From Phytohabitans rumicis (GTDB taxonomy: Bacteria; Actinomycetota; Actinomycetes; Mycobacteriales; Micromonosporaceae): a DNA stretch of 64,000 nucleotides. Made by a program: the position numbers and the translations under genes. The stretch covers positions 7,457,001 through 7,521,000 of the forward strand of contig NZ_BLPG01000001.1 of the NCBI RefSeq assembly GCF_011764445.1. The letters run 5' to 3'. Positions 1-9,179 of the stretch are shown in pieces (the stretch's first letter is position 1; each line of letters begins with the position of its first letter). Under the pieces are notes generated by a model that was not told where the DNA came from, made no database searches, and saw nothing but the letters and a program-made list of their open reading frames with translations.

Positions 1-316
1 CGGGCGTGATGTCGATCTCCTCGAGTACCTGAAACGCCGCGCGCAGTGCCGCCCAGGCATCCTCGTCGGCCGGGCGCTGGGCGAGGCGTGCGGCGATCAG
101 CTCACCCTGCTCTGCCAGGCCGCTGAGCGCGAGATCTTCCTTGTTGCGGAAGTAGTTGAACAGCGTCCGCCGGGAGACACCCGCGGCAGTGGCGACCTCC
201 TCCAGTGTCGTGTCGTCGTACCCCTTGGCCGCGAACAGTTCGGTAGCGGTGCGGGCCAGCAGCGAGCGGACCACCGAGCGGGTCTGCTCGCGAAGAGGTG
301 TCGGTTTCTGAGCCAT
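1..316 (-). CDS. TetR family transcriptional regulator (partial, runs off left edge)
   Basis: The reverse strand from the ATG at 316-314 encodes a TetR-type N-terminal DNA-binding domain, starting MAQKPTPLREQTR, with the recognition helix in GVSRRTLFNYF at about residues 47-57. The next residues, NKEDLA, are typical for the family. Only about 105 residues are present, so most of the ligand-binding domain lies outside the window. The gene is divergent from the SDR gene at 390, with about 70 bp between them holding an inverted repeat. It is therefore probably the local repressor of that gene, which is an inference from arrangement. Confidence 0.9.
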   Translation of the reverse strand, partial: MAQKPTPLREQTRSVVRSLLARTATELFAAKGYDDTTLEEVATAAGVSRRTLFNYFRNKEDLALSGLAEQGELIAARLAQRPADEDAWAALRAAFQVLEEIDITP

Positions 317-332
317 GCACCGATGGTACGAC

Positions 333-359
333 AGTGCATGTGATGTAGCAACTTGCACT
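333..359. promoter_or_regulatory. Candidate TetR operator
   Basis: Arms 333-341 (AGTGCATGT) and 351-359 (ACTTGCACT) are inverted with eight of nine positions complementary and a 9-bp spacer. The site sits between the divergent TetR and SDR genes, where a TetR dimer would control both promoters. Assignment is by position and symmetry only. Confidence 0.5.
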
Positions 360-389
360 GCGTGCAGAAGTGTGCGTAGTGTGTATGGC

Positions 390-1178
390 ATGAGAAAGAT
401 TGACTACCGCCACCAGACCGTCATCGTCACCGGAGCCAGCTCCGGGCTCGGCGCGGAATTCGCTCGCGAGCTGGCCCGCCGTGGCTCGAACCTCGTCCTC
501 GTCGCCCGCCGAGCGGACCGGCTCAAGAGCCTGGCCGACGAGCTCACCCGCGCCCACGGCGTCACGGTCACCGTCGTCGCCCGCGACCTCGGCCTGCCGG
601 ACGCCGGCCGCACGTTGCGTGCCGAGCTCGAATCCCGCGGCATCTACGCCACCGGGCTGGTCAACAACGCCGGCTTCGGCACCCACAACGCCTTCACCGA
701 CGAGGACCCAGACCGCGTGCAGAGCATGATCGCGCTGAACGTCAGCGCCCTGGTCGACCTCAGCCGCGCCTACATCGACCCGCTAACCTCCGCCGGCACC
801 GGCATCCTGATCAACGTCGCGAGCCTGTTGGGCTTCCAGCCGACCCCGTACCTGAGTGTCTACGGTGCCACCAAAGCCTTCGTCCTCAGCTTCACCGAAT
901 CGCTGTGGGAAGAGACCCGCGGCACCGGCCTACACGTCCTCGCCGTCTGCCCCGGCGCCATGCAGACCGAGTTCTTCGACGCCGCCGGCAGCCAATCGGC
1001 CGACTACGGCTCGAAGCGAGCCACCCCCGCCGACGTCGTCAAAAAGGCCCTCGACACCCTCGACCGCCGCTCCGCGCCCCCGTCGGTGATCACCAACGGC
1101 CGCCCCGTCGCCCTGGCCAGCAGGTTCCTGCCGCGCCGCCTGATCGTCCGGCTCATGGGCCGGCAGGCCCGTCGTTAG
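390..1178 (+). CDS. SDR family NAD(P)-dependent oxidoreductase
   Basis: A 262-residue classical short-chain dehydrogenase. The cofactor motif TGASSGLG is near the N-terminus, NNAG follows the fourth strand, the catalytic Ser is in NVASLLG, and YGATK supplies the Tyr/Lys pair. The ATG at 390 is preferred because the Rossmann strand begins about 11 residues later; an upstream in-frame ATG at 315 would run through the operator. The substrate is unknown. Divergence from a TetR gene suggests induction by a small molecule. Confidence 0.9.
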   Translation: MRKIDYRHQTVIVTGASSGLGAEFARELARRGSNLVLVARRADRLKSLADELTRAHGVTVTVVARDLGLPDAGRTLRAELESRGIYATGLVNNAGFGTHNAFTDEDPDRVQSMIALNVSALVDLSRAYIDPLTSAGTGILINVASLLGFQPTPYLSVYGATKAFVLSFTESLWEETRGTGLHVLAVCPGAMQTEFFDAAGSQSADYGSKRATPADVVKKALDTLDRRSAPPSVITNGRPVALASRFLPRRLIVRLMGRQARR

Positions 1179-1546
1179 GCGTAGCCACCGTGGTACCGCA
1201 GTCGACACGGCTGCCTGCCGGTCAACTCACGCCGAGGCGCGGTTTTAGCTGCGCGTGATGAGTAGTTTCAGTCTGGACGGGTCATGCACGCTCCTCGGGT
1301 TGTATTCCGATGCAGCCCCGCCGAGGTGATCACAGCGGGCGCAAGGCCAGACAACACCGAGGCGTGTTACTGCGGCGTTTCCTTGCGCCGTCGCCCTCCA
1401 CGGCGCCATAGTCTGGGTTCTCGGCTTCGAGCTGGTGTGGGCGCTGCCGTTCGGGATCCTCGGGGCCGGCCTCGGCGCCATCATCGAGATCAACCGCCCC
1501 GGCGCCGCCGCTTCTCCACCGTCTCCAATCGGCGCGCCACGGTAGG
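1179..1546. other. Intergenic region without a supported gene
   Basis: No complete gene is convincing here. A plus-strand reading frame ending at 1545 encodes a hydrophobic stretch (GFELVWALPFGILGAGLG) followed by IIEINRPG. It looks like the C-terminal end of a small membrane protein, but no ATG, GTG or usable ribosome site precedes it. It may be a gene relic. Confidence 0.4.
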
Positions 1547-3052
1547 CTAAGAACCCTCGCTGCCTGGTGCGGAGCGGCGGCGGCTCCATAGCCACGCCGT
1601 CAGCAGAATCACGGAGGCCACGATAGTTACCGGGCCGACGCGGATCTCGCCTCGGCCGAAGGTTCCAGCGAGGCCGACGGCCCAGCCTCCGACCGCGAGC
1701 AACACGAGCGCGTTCGCGCCGAAGATGGCCAGCGTGCGCGTTGCCGAACGCGTGGTCGCGCGGACCGGCAGCCCGGACAGCGCCGTCCATGTGGCCGTCA
1801 ACAGCACCACGGCGCTGGCGGCGGCCAGCAAGCTTTCCGCCAAGGCCCAGGCTGTTCCGTCGACCAGGTAAGCGTAGGTTCGCCGCGACCAGAACAGGGT
1901 CAGCGCGGCGGCATAGGCCATGAATACCACCGGCAAGACGACAACCCGAAGTGTGTGCGGAATGGCTCTGTTAAGCACCCGTACGGCACCCCTCAGGCTC
2001 TGCGCGGCCCCGACAAGCACCGAGGCGATCCACAGCGCCGCCCAAAGCATCACCGAGAGGATGGCGTTGACGCCGGTGGACAGGAGGTAGACCGCGGCGT
2101 AGAGCAGGAGGCGGGCGAACTGGACGGCCGATCGCGCGAGCAACACCAGTGCCTGCGCGACCTGGAAAAGCAGCATGGTGACATCGCGGCTGACACGATC
2201 GGCCAGGTCGCGGTCGGAGATCTGCTTCGGTCGCCAACGGGCCAGACTCCATGTCAGCGCGCTTGGTTTGCGGGGTGGGCCAACCGGTCTTCGAAACGAG
2301 AAGTCGACCGTGTTGCCGCTGAAGAGGATCCCGAAGACGATCGCGGTGAGCCCGGCCACGGCGATCGTTGCGATCGCCGTGGTCAACAGGAAATCGCGTA
2401 TCCGCCCTGTGTCGATCGGCCACGCCATTTGGAGCAGCACAAGCGCGAGCCATCCCGTCAGTGCCACTGGCAGGATGGCGGCCGACGCCGCGACGTAGCC
2501 TCGCACCCGGGCGGTCACCGATCTGACGCCGCTGCCTTCGACTAGAGCTTGGCTGCTGCTCTTGGCGGCAAGCGGTCCAAGGTGGACCGCAGTGATCACC
2601 ATTAGCACTATCAATAGTGTCAGGACGGCGATTCGCTGTGCCGTAAGTGAGGTCCAACTGAAAATCAGAGTGAGCACGGTGACCAGCGCCCAACAGGCCA
2701 GCGCCCAGCGCAGCGCGATCGGGTAGAGCCGAAGGGGTGGCAACAGCACAACGGCCGCCACCAAGGCTCCCACCAGAAACAGTGGCAACGACGTCTTGAT
2801 CTGAGCGGCCAGCACGAACGCCGCGCATACGGCCACCCGGGCGATGTTGATCGCTGCTGCCACCAGCTTGCTTGGTATCACGCGGGCAGCGGGCAGAAAA
2901 CGCCCATGCGTCTCGCAGTACAAATCCACTGTGGTCAGCGCTGACGTATCGCATCCCTGCTCAGGACAGCCGCTGACCGGGCCGCCCTTTTCAAGCCCGA
3001 TTCGCAACCACCACTTCGGTGGATCAACCAGATCGAGGAGGACGGTCTCCAT
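1547..3052 (-). CDS. Polytopic membrane protein with Cys-rich N-terminus (unknown function)
   Basis: About 501 residues, mostly hydrophobic, with roughly ten or more predicted membrane segments, Arg/Lys-rich connecting loops and a C-terminal WLWSRRRSAPGSEGS tail. Before the first membrane segment there is CPEQGC, then YCETHGR some 12 residues on. This spacing of three Cys and one His suggests a small zinc-ribbon-like site on the cytoplasmic side. I do not recognise the family. The ATG at 3052 is preferred over an in-frame TTG at 3079; AT-rich TATACT and TATAGT hexamers just upstream suggest a short or absent leader. Confidence 0.7.
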   Translation of the reverse strand: METVLLDLVDPPKWWLRIGLEKGGPVSGCPEQGCDTSALTTVDLYCETHGRFLPAARVIPSKLVAAAINIARVAVCAAFVLAAQIKTSLPLFLVGALVAAVVLLPPLRLYPIALRWALACWALVTVLTLIFSWTSLTAQRIAVLTLLIVLMVITAVHLGPLAAKSSSQALVEGSGVRSVTARVRGYVAASAAILPVALTGWLALVLLQMAWPIDTGRIRDFLLTTAIATIAVAGLTAIVFGILFSGNTVDFSFRRPVGPPRKPSALTWSLARWRPKQISDRDLADRVSRDVTMLLFQVAQALVLLARSAVQFARLLLYAAVYLLSTGVNAILSVMLWAALWIASVLVGAAQSLRGAVRVLNRAIPHTLRVVVLPVVFMAYAAALTLFWSRRTYAYLVDGTAWALAESLLAAASAVVLLTATWTALSGLPVRATTRSATRTLAIFGANALVLLAVGGWAVGLAGTFGRGEIRVGPVTIVASVILLTAWLWSRRRSAPGSEGS

Positions 3053-3104
3053 ACAGAGAACTATATAAGTATACGTCAATCAGCAAGCCGGCTGCTCCAA
3101 TTGG

Positions 3105-4555
3105 TCAGCCGTAGGCGACCTCGTCGGTCAGGTTGGAGTAGGCGGGGGCGCTTGTGCCATGGCCGTTTGTTGCCGTGATCATGACCCGGATGTGGTGCTC
3201 GCTGTCTGGTACGTCGCCGGTGTAGTGCGGGGAGTCGCTGTTGGGGATCGTGGTGCACGGGCCGGCGGGGGTGCAGCGTTGCCATGCGTAGGTGTAGTGG
3301 ACGTCGCCGGCGGCGTACCAGCCACCGGGGTCCGCGGTGATGGTCAAGCCCCAGGCCAGGAAGGTCGGGATTACCGGGGCGGCGACGTTGCGCGGCAGCG
3401 TGGGGATCGACTGGTGGGCGCCGATATCGCAGTAGGCGGCGCCGGTGGAGTGTCGGGATAGGCCACGCTGGTCGGTGCCATCGCAGAGGGTGTGCGTGAT
3501 GGGGATGGCCCCACGCAGGATGCTGTGTTCGCCGAGGGCATGGCTGCGGGTGAGGGTTTCGTTGTCGGACAGCGGCTGGAGGTCTGTCTGGCCGGCGGGG
3601 GTGGCGGTGCCGCAGGTGCCGTCGTCGCTGGTGTTGTACTCGTCGACGTGGTCGGGACTGTCTGGCCGCTCGCGCAGGTCGCAGTCCGCGCCGGCGTTGC
3701 CGGTGAACAGCGATCCACGTACGTCGGGTCGCCAGATGTGGGTGCCCGAGACGGCGGCGGAGCCGCCGTGGTTGCCCGCGACTGTGACGTGGCGAAGCTC
3801 GATGCGGCCATGGTCCTGGAGGAGAGCGCTGGCGTCGCCGCCCTGCGTGGAGTTGCCGGAGATCGTCGAGTCCTCGATGGTGGTGGGGCCGGCGTCGTTG
3901 TAGATGCCCCGCCAGGTCGGGACGACGAATTCTGCGCGACCGTGGACCGTCGCAGTATGAGGCTGGCGCGGAGTGCGGCGATGCCGCCGCCGTGCCAACC
4001 GGCGACGTTGTGGGCTACCACGCTATCGGTCATGGTGACGGTACGGAGGGCCAGCAGGCCGCCGCCGAGGTTTCCTGCCGCGTTGTACGAGACCCAGACC
4101 CTGGTGAGGGATAGGTCCCCCAGGGCCACGATGCCGCCGCCGACTCTGTCGACGTCGTCCACGCCGTTGGCGTGCCCGTTGGTGATGCTGAGGTCCGACA
4201 GCGACAGTGTGCCCCAGGACTCCTGGGTGATCACCGAGCCGGCGCGCTGACCATCCAGGACAGTGGCCAAGGCGCCCGCGCCGACGATGCTGACCTGCTG
4301 CCCCTCGCCGACCACGACGTTCTCCCGGTATCGCCCGGGACCGACCCGCACGATCCCGGACTGCGCGACCCGCCGCAGGGCGAATCCAACGGTGCGGCAC
4401 GGCGCGCTCGGCGCGCAGTCTCCAGAGTCGACACCCGTCATGGCGACCGCGACCTCGCTGGGCTGCCCGTCCGCCCTGGCCTGTGTCGCGGTCGAGAGCA
4501 GCGTGCATGCGGCGACCAGCACGATCCCGAAAACCTTGCGTACCAACGGCTTCAT
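3105..4555 (-). CDS. Secreted right-handed beta-helix protein with C-terminal Ig-like domain (frameshifted as written)
   Basis: The first part starts at the ATG at 4555 and has a clear signal peptide (hydrophobic core VFGIVLVAACTLL, cleavage after ATQARA). Beta-helix repeats with GGGI and SDLSITN-type turns follow, as in the choice-of-anchor / parallel beta-helix families. The frame breaks at the CCCC run 3907-3910. Adding one base restores the expected GGGIYND and continues into more helix repeats and an Ig-like domain (YAWQRC, then IRVMITATNGHG), ending at 3105. The corrected length is about 483 residues. It is probably extracellular and surface or polysaccharide binding; no catalytic site was identified. 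Confidence 0.75.
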
Positions 4556-4661
4556 GTCCCTTCTTGACGAGTTGAACATCATCATGCGGGCGGGCAGCGC
4601 ACTCGGCTGCCGTTTCGTCGGCGACCGGACAGCGATGCCGAAAGTAGTGCGTCGGCCTGGG

Positions 4662-5168
4662 TTATTCCGGCGCTGCGGTTGGCAACGGCAGCGGTCGAGC
4701 GGGTACGGGCGTGGAGACCACGATGGAGGTGGTGGTCTGCCCGAGGAGGAGGAATCGGTCGAGGATTTCTTCGAGTTCGCCGATCGACGGTGCGTGAAGC
4801 TTGAGGAGGAAGCAGTCTTCTCCGGTGATTCGATAGCACTCGACCACCTGCGCCATTTCGTGTGCGGCCCGAGCGATCGTGGGTAGCTGGCCGGGGCCTG
4901 GCCGGATACGTACCAGCGCGGTGACCGGCATGCCGAGCGCGGCTGGATCGATGTCCATCCGGTAGCCGACGATCACGCCCGCGGTTTCCAGCCGCTGTAC
5001 ACGTTCGGTGACCGCTGGCGCGGACATGCCGACACGGCGGGCCAGCTCGGACATCGACAGGCGCGGGTTGGCCTGCAGTTCGGACAACACACGCAGGTTC
5101 ACGGCATCCAGGAGTCTCGCCCGGTCGTCTAAGGAATTGGAACCTCTTGGCCTTGTTTCTCCAGGCAA
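4662..5168 (-). CDS. Lrp/AsnC family transcriptional regulator
   Basis: About 168 residues. An N-terminal winged helix (LRVLSELQANPRLSMSELA, then VGMSAPAVTERVQRLE) is followed by a RAM effector domain (IDPAALGMPVTALVRIRP). The TTG start at 5168 is supported by an AGGAGG ribosome site with six-base spacing; starting further up would run into the divergent transporter promoter. Regulators of this type often control an adjacent EamA-type exporter, and a decayed EamA gene lies divergently beside it, so its local target may be lost. Confidence 0.9.
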   Translation of the reverse strand: MPGETRPRGSNSLDDRARLLDAVNLRVLSELQANPRLSMSELARRVGMSAPAVTERVQRLETAGVIVGYRMDIDPAALGMPVTALVRIRPGPGQLPTIARAAHEMAQVVECYRITGEDCFLLKLHAPSIGELEEILDRFLLLGQTTTSIVVSTPVPARPLPLPTAAPE

Positions 5169-5210
5169 GTTACGCCTCCTGGCTTCAATCTGCCCTTCAC
5201 GATCTGCTTT

Positions 5211-5909
5211 GTGCTTTGGAAGATACTCGGGGTGAGGGAACCAGCGGCTCCGGCGTTCATCGCGGTCAGCGCCGTCTTCCACTACCTCGGCCCGGCGTTC
5301 GCGGTGCTGCTGTTCGCCCGGCTGGATGTGCTCGGGGTTACCTGGCTCAGGATTGTCAGCGCCGCCCTGGTGTTCGCGGTGTGGGGGTCAGAAGCCTGCG
5401 TAACACGCTCGCGCTCGGGCTCGCCGTGGCCGGCGTGTTCACCCTCACCGACATCCGGCTGGCCGGCGCGCCACTCGGGTTCGGGTTCGCCTTTGCGAAC
5501 TGCGCGCTGTTCATGCTCTACGTGACTCTTGCCCACCGGGTCGCCAACACCGGACCGCGTGACGGCTCCCAGCGGGGCGGAGTCGACCAACTCGGCGCCG
5601 GCCTTCGACCAGCCCGGCTGGCTGCTGGCTGGTGTCGCGGTTGGCGTCTGCTCCTCGGTCATCCCGTACGTGACCGACCAACTCGCCATGGCCCGGCTGC
5701 GCCGGGCGACCTTCGCGTTGATGCTGAGCATCTTGCCGGCCTCCGCCACGGTCATCGGGCTGCTCGTCCTCGCCCAACTGCCGATGGTCCATGACCTGCT
5801 CGGCGTGGCGCTGGTGGCCGTCGCGGTCGCGATCCACCAGCAGCCGTCCCTTAACACCGATCGGGAGGAATCAGAATGCAGTACGTCCGGCTCGGCTCGT
5901 CCGGTCTGA
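5211..5909 (+). pseudogene. EamA family transporter, degraded
   Basis: The sequence keeps recognisable pieces of a ten-helix EamA (DMT) permease: VTWLRIVSAALVFAVW, then NTLALGLAVAGVFTLTDIRL, then LGFGFAFANCALFMLYVTLAHRVA, and finally VAVGVCSSVIPYVTDQLAMARL. Compared with intact relatives, roughly 55 residues (two helices) are missing after the first piece and about 25-30 before the last. The pieces lie in different frames, with breaks near 5383-5387 and 5570-5600. Because material is deleted, a simple base-call error cannot repair it. The degraded 3' end overlaps the start of the aldo/keto reductase. Confidence 0.8.
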
Positions 5910-6844
5910 AGGTGTCGCGGATCGGCCTGGGCATGATGAGCTTTGGCGATCCCACCGCAGAAGCGTGGTTTCTATCCGAGGACGCGGCCGAGCCGATCGT
6001 CCGGCACGCCGTTGGCGCTGGCGTGACCTTCTTCGACACCGCCGACATGTACTCCGGCGGCGTGAGCGAGGAAGTCACCGGGCGGTTGCTCGGCAAGCTG
6101 TTCGCCCGGCGCGGCGACTACGTGCTTGCGACCAAGCTCTTCTTTCCGATGGGGCCGGGTCCCAACGACCGCGGCCTGTCCCGAAAGCACATCATGGACT
6201 CCGTTGACGCCTCGCTGCGGCGGTTGGGCACCGACTACATCGACCTGTACCAGATTCACCGGTGGGATCCAGAGACACCGATCGAGGAAACCATGGCGGC
6301 GCTGCACGACGTTGTCCGGGCCGGCAAGGTGCGCTACCTCGGCGCGTCCCTGATGTACGCCTGGCAGTTCGCGAAGGCCCAATACACCGCACAGGCGGGC
6401 GGCTGGACCCGGTTCGTGTCGATGCAGACCCGCTACAACCTCCTCTACCGTGAGGAAGAGCGGGAGATGCTTCCGCTCTGCGCCGATCAAGGCGTCGGCG
6501 TCCTGCCGTACAGCCCGCTGGCCCGAGGGCTGCTCGCCGGCGGCCGGCACGACACACCGCGCGCGATCGCCGAGCAAGCCGACGGATCGCAGCGCGTCGA
6601 CGACAACGACACCGACGTCATCGACGCGCTGCGCACAGTCGCCGCCGGACACACCCGGCCACCCGCCCAGATCGCGCTGGCCTGGCTGCTGGGCAAGGCG
6701 CCGGTGAGCGCGCCCATCGTCGGCGTGACCAAGCCCCACCACCTCGACGACGCCCTCGCCGCCGTGGACCTGGCCCTCAGTGACGAGGACGTAGCCAGGC
6801 TGGAAGCCCCCTACCGCCACCGCGCCCCGTTCGGCCACTCATAG
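5876..6844 (+). CDS. Aldo/keto reductase
   Basis: A 322-residue TIM-barrel NADPH-dependent oxidoreductase of the YajO/MgrA-like group. The catalytic tetrad is visible as Asp54 and Tyr59 (FDTADMY), Lys87 (ATKLFF) and His128 (YQIHRW). The start has a good ribosome site (GGGAGGAAT). It follows the decayed transporter and probably uses the same promoter region, inferred from the lack of space. The substrate is not predictable. Confidence 0.92.
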   Translation: MQYVRLGSSGLKVSRIGLGMMSFGDPTAEAWFLSEDAAEPIVRHAVGAGVTFFDTADMYSGGVSEEVTGRLLGKLFARRGDYVLATKLFFPMGPGPNDRGLSRKHIMDSVDASLRRLGTDYIDLYQIHRWDPETPIEETMAALHDVVRAGKVRYLGASLMYAWQFAKAQYTAQAGGWTRFVSMQTRYNLLYREEEREMLPLCADQGVGVLPYSPLARGLLAGGRHDTPRAIAEQADGSQRVDDNDTDVIDALRTVAAGHTRPPAQIALAWLLGKAPVSAPIVGVTKPHHLDDALAAVDLALSDEDVARLEAPYRHRAPFGHS

Positions 6845-6932
6845 CCCACCGCGCGCCCCCCACGGTGACCCCGCCGTTCACCGGCTAGCCGCGAGAGCTC
6901 GGACATCCGCACACGTCGCAATCGGACTGTTG

Positions 6933-7024
6933 TCTATGGAGATTTTAAGGTCAGGTTCAGGATCGAATTCTGAGCTGCCGCGATGTCCGTCGCGGCAGCT
7001 CAACATCTTTTGATTTTCCTCACC
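6933..7024 (+). repeat. 92-bp dispersed hairpin repeat, copy 1
   Basis: This intergenic segment matches 48315-48406 (reverse strand) over all 92 bases with about ten differences. It contains a perfect 12-bp stem, GAGCTGCCGCGA at 6971-6982 and TCGCGGCAGCTC at 6989-7000, around a six-base loop, then a T-rich tract. It lies between convergent genes and could act as a terminator. Its recurrence elsewhere marks it as a mobile or amplified structured element. Confidence 0.8.
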
Positions 7025-7087
7025 TCAACGCGACCGCCGCTGCGGGACGCTCGAACTGGTGCTCAGCTTCCGTCGTCTTGGCGCATA

Positions 7088-8542
7088 TCAGTGTGACCTG
7101 GGCAACTGTCGTTCATGGGGCGTCGGGTCGTCTCGTCGCGGCCGTTCGGCTGCTGCCAGCCAGGCGGCGGTGGCCAGGCCGAGTATCGAGGCGGCGGTGA
7201 GCCACCAGAACGTGGTCTGGAACGCGGCGTCCACGCCGCCCGCCAGTCGCCCGGCCAGGATGACCGCGAAGGTGGCGCCGCCGAGCGCGCCGCCGATCCG
7301 CTGCGCGATGTTCACCTGGGTGGTTGCGTCCGGGAGCTGGTCCGCGGTGACCGCCTTGAACGCGGCGATCGCCGCTGGCCCGACGGCGAACGCGATGGCC
7401 ACGCCGCGCAGGAACAGCAGGCCGAGGACGACCGGCGTGGGCAGGGCGGTGCCGGCGACCGCGAACGGCACCGTGGTGGCGACCGTGCCGAGCCCGCCGA
7501 ACAGGCTGACCATGCCGCCGCCGAACCTGTCCAGCAGCCGGCCGCTGACCGGCAGGGCCACCGCGGTGCCGAGGCCGAGCGGGATCAGCGCCAGCCCGGT
7601 CTGCAGCACGCTGGTCCCCCGGCCGATCTGGAAGTACAGGGGGAACAGCAGCGTCGCGCCGAACATGGTGGCGCCGGTGAACGCGGCGGTCGCGGTCGCC
7701 GCCGCGTACGCCCGGCCGGCGAACAGCCGCAGGTCCAGCACCGGGCGGGCGGCCCGGCGGGCGTACCCGATGAACGCCACCAGCAGCAGCGCGCCGGCCA
7801 GGACCGGGCCGACGGCGCCCGGCGCCGCCAGGCTGCCCCGCTCGCCCCACGCGGTGAGCCCGTACACCAGCAGCGGCACGCCGGCGCTGACCATCAGCAG
7901 GCCGGGCCAGTCCAGCCGGCCCGGGTGCGCGGCCGGGCGGCCGCGCGGCACGAACCGCCGGCCGAGGTACAGCGCGAGCGCGCCGAGCGGCAGGTTGATC
8001 AGGAACAGCCACGGCCAGGAGCCACTGTGGATGATCAGGCCGCCGGCGACCGGGCCGAGCGCCGGGCCGAGGGAGACCGCGACGCCGAGGGTGGCCATCA
8101 CCCGGCCGAGTCGCTGCGGGCCGACGGCCTGGCCGAGGATGGTCTGGCCGGCCGGCAGCAGCAGCCCGGCGGTCAACCCCTGCAGGACGCGCGCCGCGAC
8201 CAGCCACCACACGCCGCCGGCGAGCGCGCACAGCGCGGACGTGATGGTGAAGCCGGCCAGCGCGGCGAACCACACCCGGCCGGCGCCGAAGCGCCGGCCG
8301 AGCCAGCCGCTGGCCGGCAGGGACAGGCCCAGGGCGATGAGGTACGCGTTCGCGACCCACTGCGCGTCGTCCAGGCTGGCGCCCAGGTCGGCGGCGATGG
8401 TGTCCAGCCCGACGTTGACGACCGAGGTGTCGAGCTGGCTCATGAACGCCGCGAACGCGATCACCATCGCCAGCCGCCACACTGGCCACCGGATCGCCTC
8501 GTCGGGCCCGACCGGCTCGACCGGCCGGGCGGTGGCCGTCAC
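7088..8542 (-). CDS. DHA2 family MFS drug:H+ antiporter
   Basis: About 484 residues with 14 predicted membrane helices. The DHA2 hallmarks are visible: FMSQLDTSVVNVGL in helix 1 and LALPASGWLGRRFGAGRVW-like motif A after helix 2, with a proline-glycine rich helix 5 (GPALGPVAGG). The GTG start at 8542 overlaps the reductase stop as GTGA, so the two are translationally coupled. With the divergent TetR gene at 9180 this forms a probable inducible efflux and detoxification unit. Confidence 0.92.
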   Translation of the reverse strand: MTATARPVEPVGPDEAIRWPVWRLAMVIAFAAFMSQLDTSVVNVGLDTIAADLGASLDDAQWVANAYLIALGLSLPASGWLGRRFGAGRVWFAALAGFTITSALCALAGGVWWLVAARVLQGLTAGLLLPAGQTILGQAVGPQRLGRVMATLGVAVSLGPALGPVAGGLIIHSGSWPWLFLINLPLGALALYLGRRFVPRGRPAAHPGRLDWPGLLMVSAGVPLLVYGLTAWGERGSLAAPGAVGPVLAGALLLVAFIGYARRAARPVLDLRLFAGRAYAAATATAAFTGATMFGATLLFPLYFQIGRGTSVLQTGLALIPLGLGTAVALPVSGRLLDRFGGGMVSLFGGLGTVATTVPFAVAGTALPTPVVLGLLFLRGVAIAFAVGPAAIAAFKAVTADQLPDATTQVNIAQRIGGALGGATFAVILAGRLAGGVDAAFQTTFWWLTAASILGLATAAWLAAAERPRRDDPTPHERQLPRSH

Positions 8543-9105
8543 CGCCGGACCGACCGCAGCGCGCCACTCCACGCGGTGAGCTGGTCGAGCATCGTGTCCA
8601 GCTGGCCGTCGCGGTGCGGCCCGGGCGCGAAGGCGTCGCCGTCGAAATCGCCGCCCAGGCTCAGCGCCACCTGCGCCCGCACGTCGGCGACCTGTAGCTC
8701 GCCCATCACCACGCGCAGGTGCTCGACCGCCCGGGTGCCGGCCGCGTCGAGGCCGTAACTGACGAACCCGGCGGCCTTGTTGTGCCACTCGGCGTACAGG
8801 TAGTCGATCGCGTTCTTCAGCGGCCCGGGGATGGACCGGTTGTACTCGGGGGTCACGAAGACGTACCCATCGAAGGCGGCGATGGTGTCCGCCCACGCCT
8901 TGGTGTGTGGCCGCGCGTAGCGGCCGTAGGCCGCGGGCAGCGGCTCGTCGAGCACCGGCAGCCGGTACGCCGCGATGTCGACCAGCTCGACCTCGACGCC
9001 CGGGCGCCGGGCCGCGTGGCGCTGGACCCATCGCCCGACGGCCTCGGCCTTGCGGCCGGGCCGCACGCTGCCGAGGATGACCGCGAGCTTGAGCACGTGA
9101 TCCAT
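8539..9105 (-). CDS. NADPH-dependent FMN reductase
   Basis: A 188-residue flavodoxin-like reductase. The phosphate-binding loop is GSVRPGRKAEAVGRW near the N-terminus, and TPEYNRSIPGPLKNAIDYL is the typical flavin/active-site segment. ATG 9105 has a GGGAGG ribosome site. It is the first gene of a two-gene operon with the MFS exporter and is divergent from TetR. It probably reduces quinones or nitroaromatics using FMN; the substrate is unknown. Confidence 0.92.
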   Translation of the reverse strand: MDHVLKLAVILGSVRPGRKAEAVGRWVQRHAARRPGVEVELVDIAAYRLPVLDEPLPAAYGRYARPHTKAWADTIAAFDGYVFVTPEYNRSIPGPLKNAIDYLYAEWHNKAAGFVSYGLDAAGTRAVEHLRVVMGELQVADVRAQVALSLGGDFDGDAFAPGPHRDGQLDTMLDQLTAWSGALRSVRR

Positions 9106-9124
9106 GGGATGCCTCCCGCTGATG

Positions 9125-9146
9125 TAAAGTAAAACGTATACGGCAG
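9125..9146. promoter_or_regulatory. Divergent promoter/operator region of the TetR-efflux module
   Basis: The short gap between the FMN reductase and TetR starts is AT-rich and contains the palindrome CGTATACG at 9135-9142, flanked by GTAAAA. This is the only symmetric element in the gap, so it is the best candidate TetR site. No experimental basis. Confidence 0.4.
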
Positions 9147-9179
9147 AAATTAGCGCTGCTCGTCCGTCGAGGGGAGACC

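Noticed and set aside
7115-8758. Very long plus-strand open frame antisense to the DHA2 transporter
   Set aside because: The product is low-complexity (Arg/Gly/Ala/Glu rich) with no domain, and is explained as a GC-rich shadow of the well-supported transporter and reductase on the other strand.
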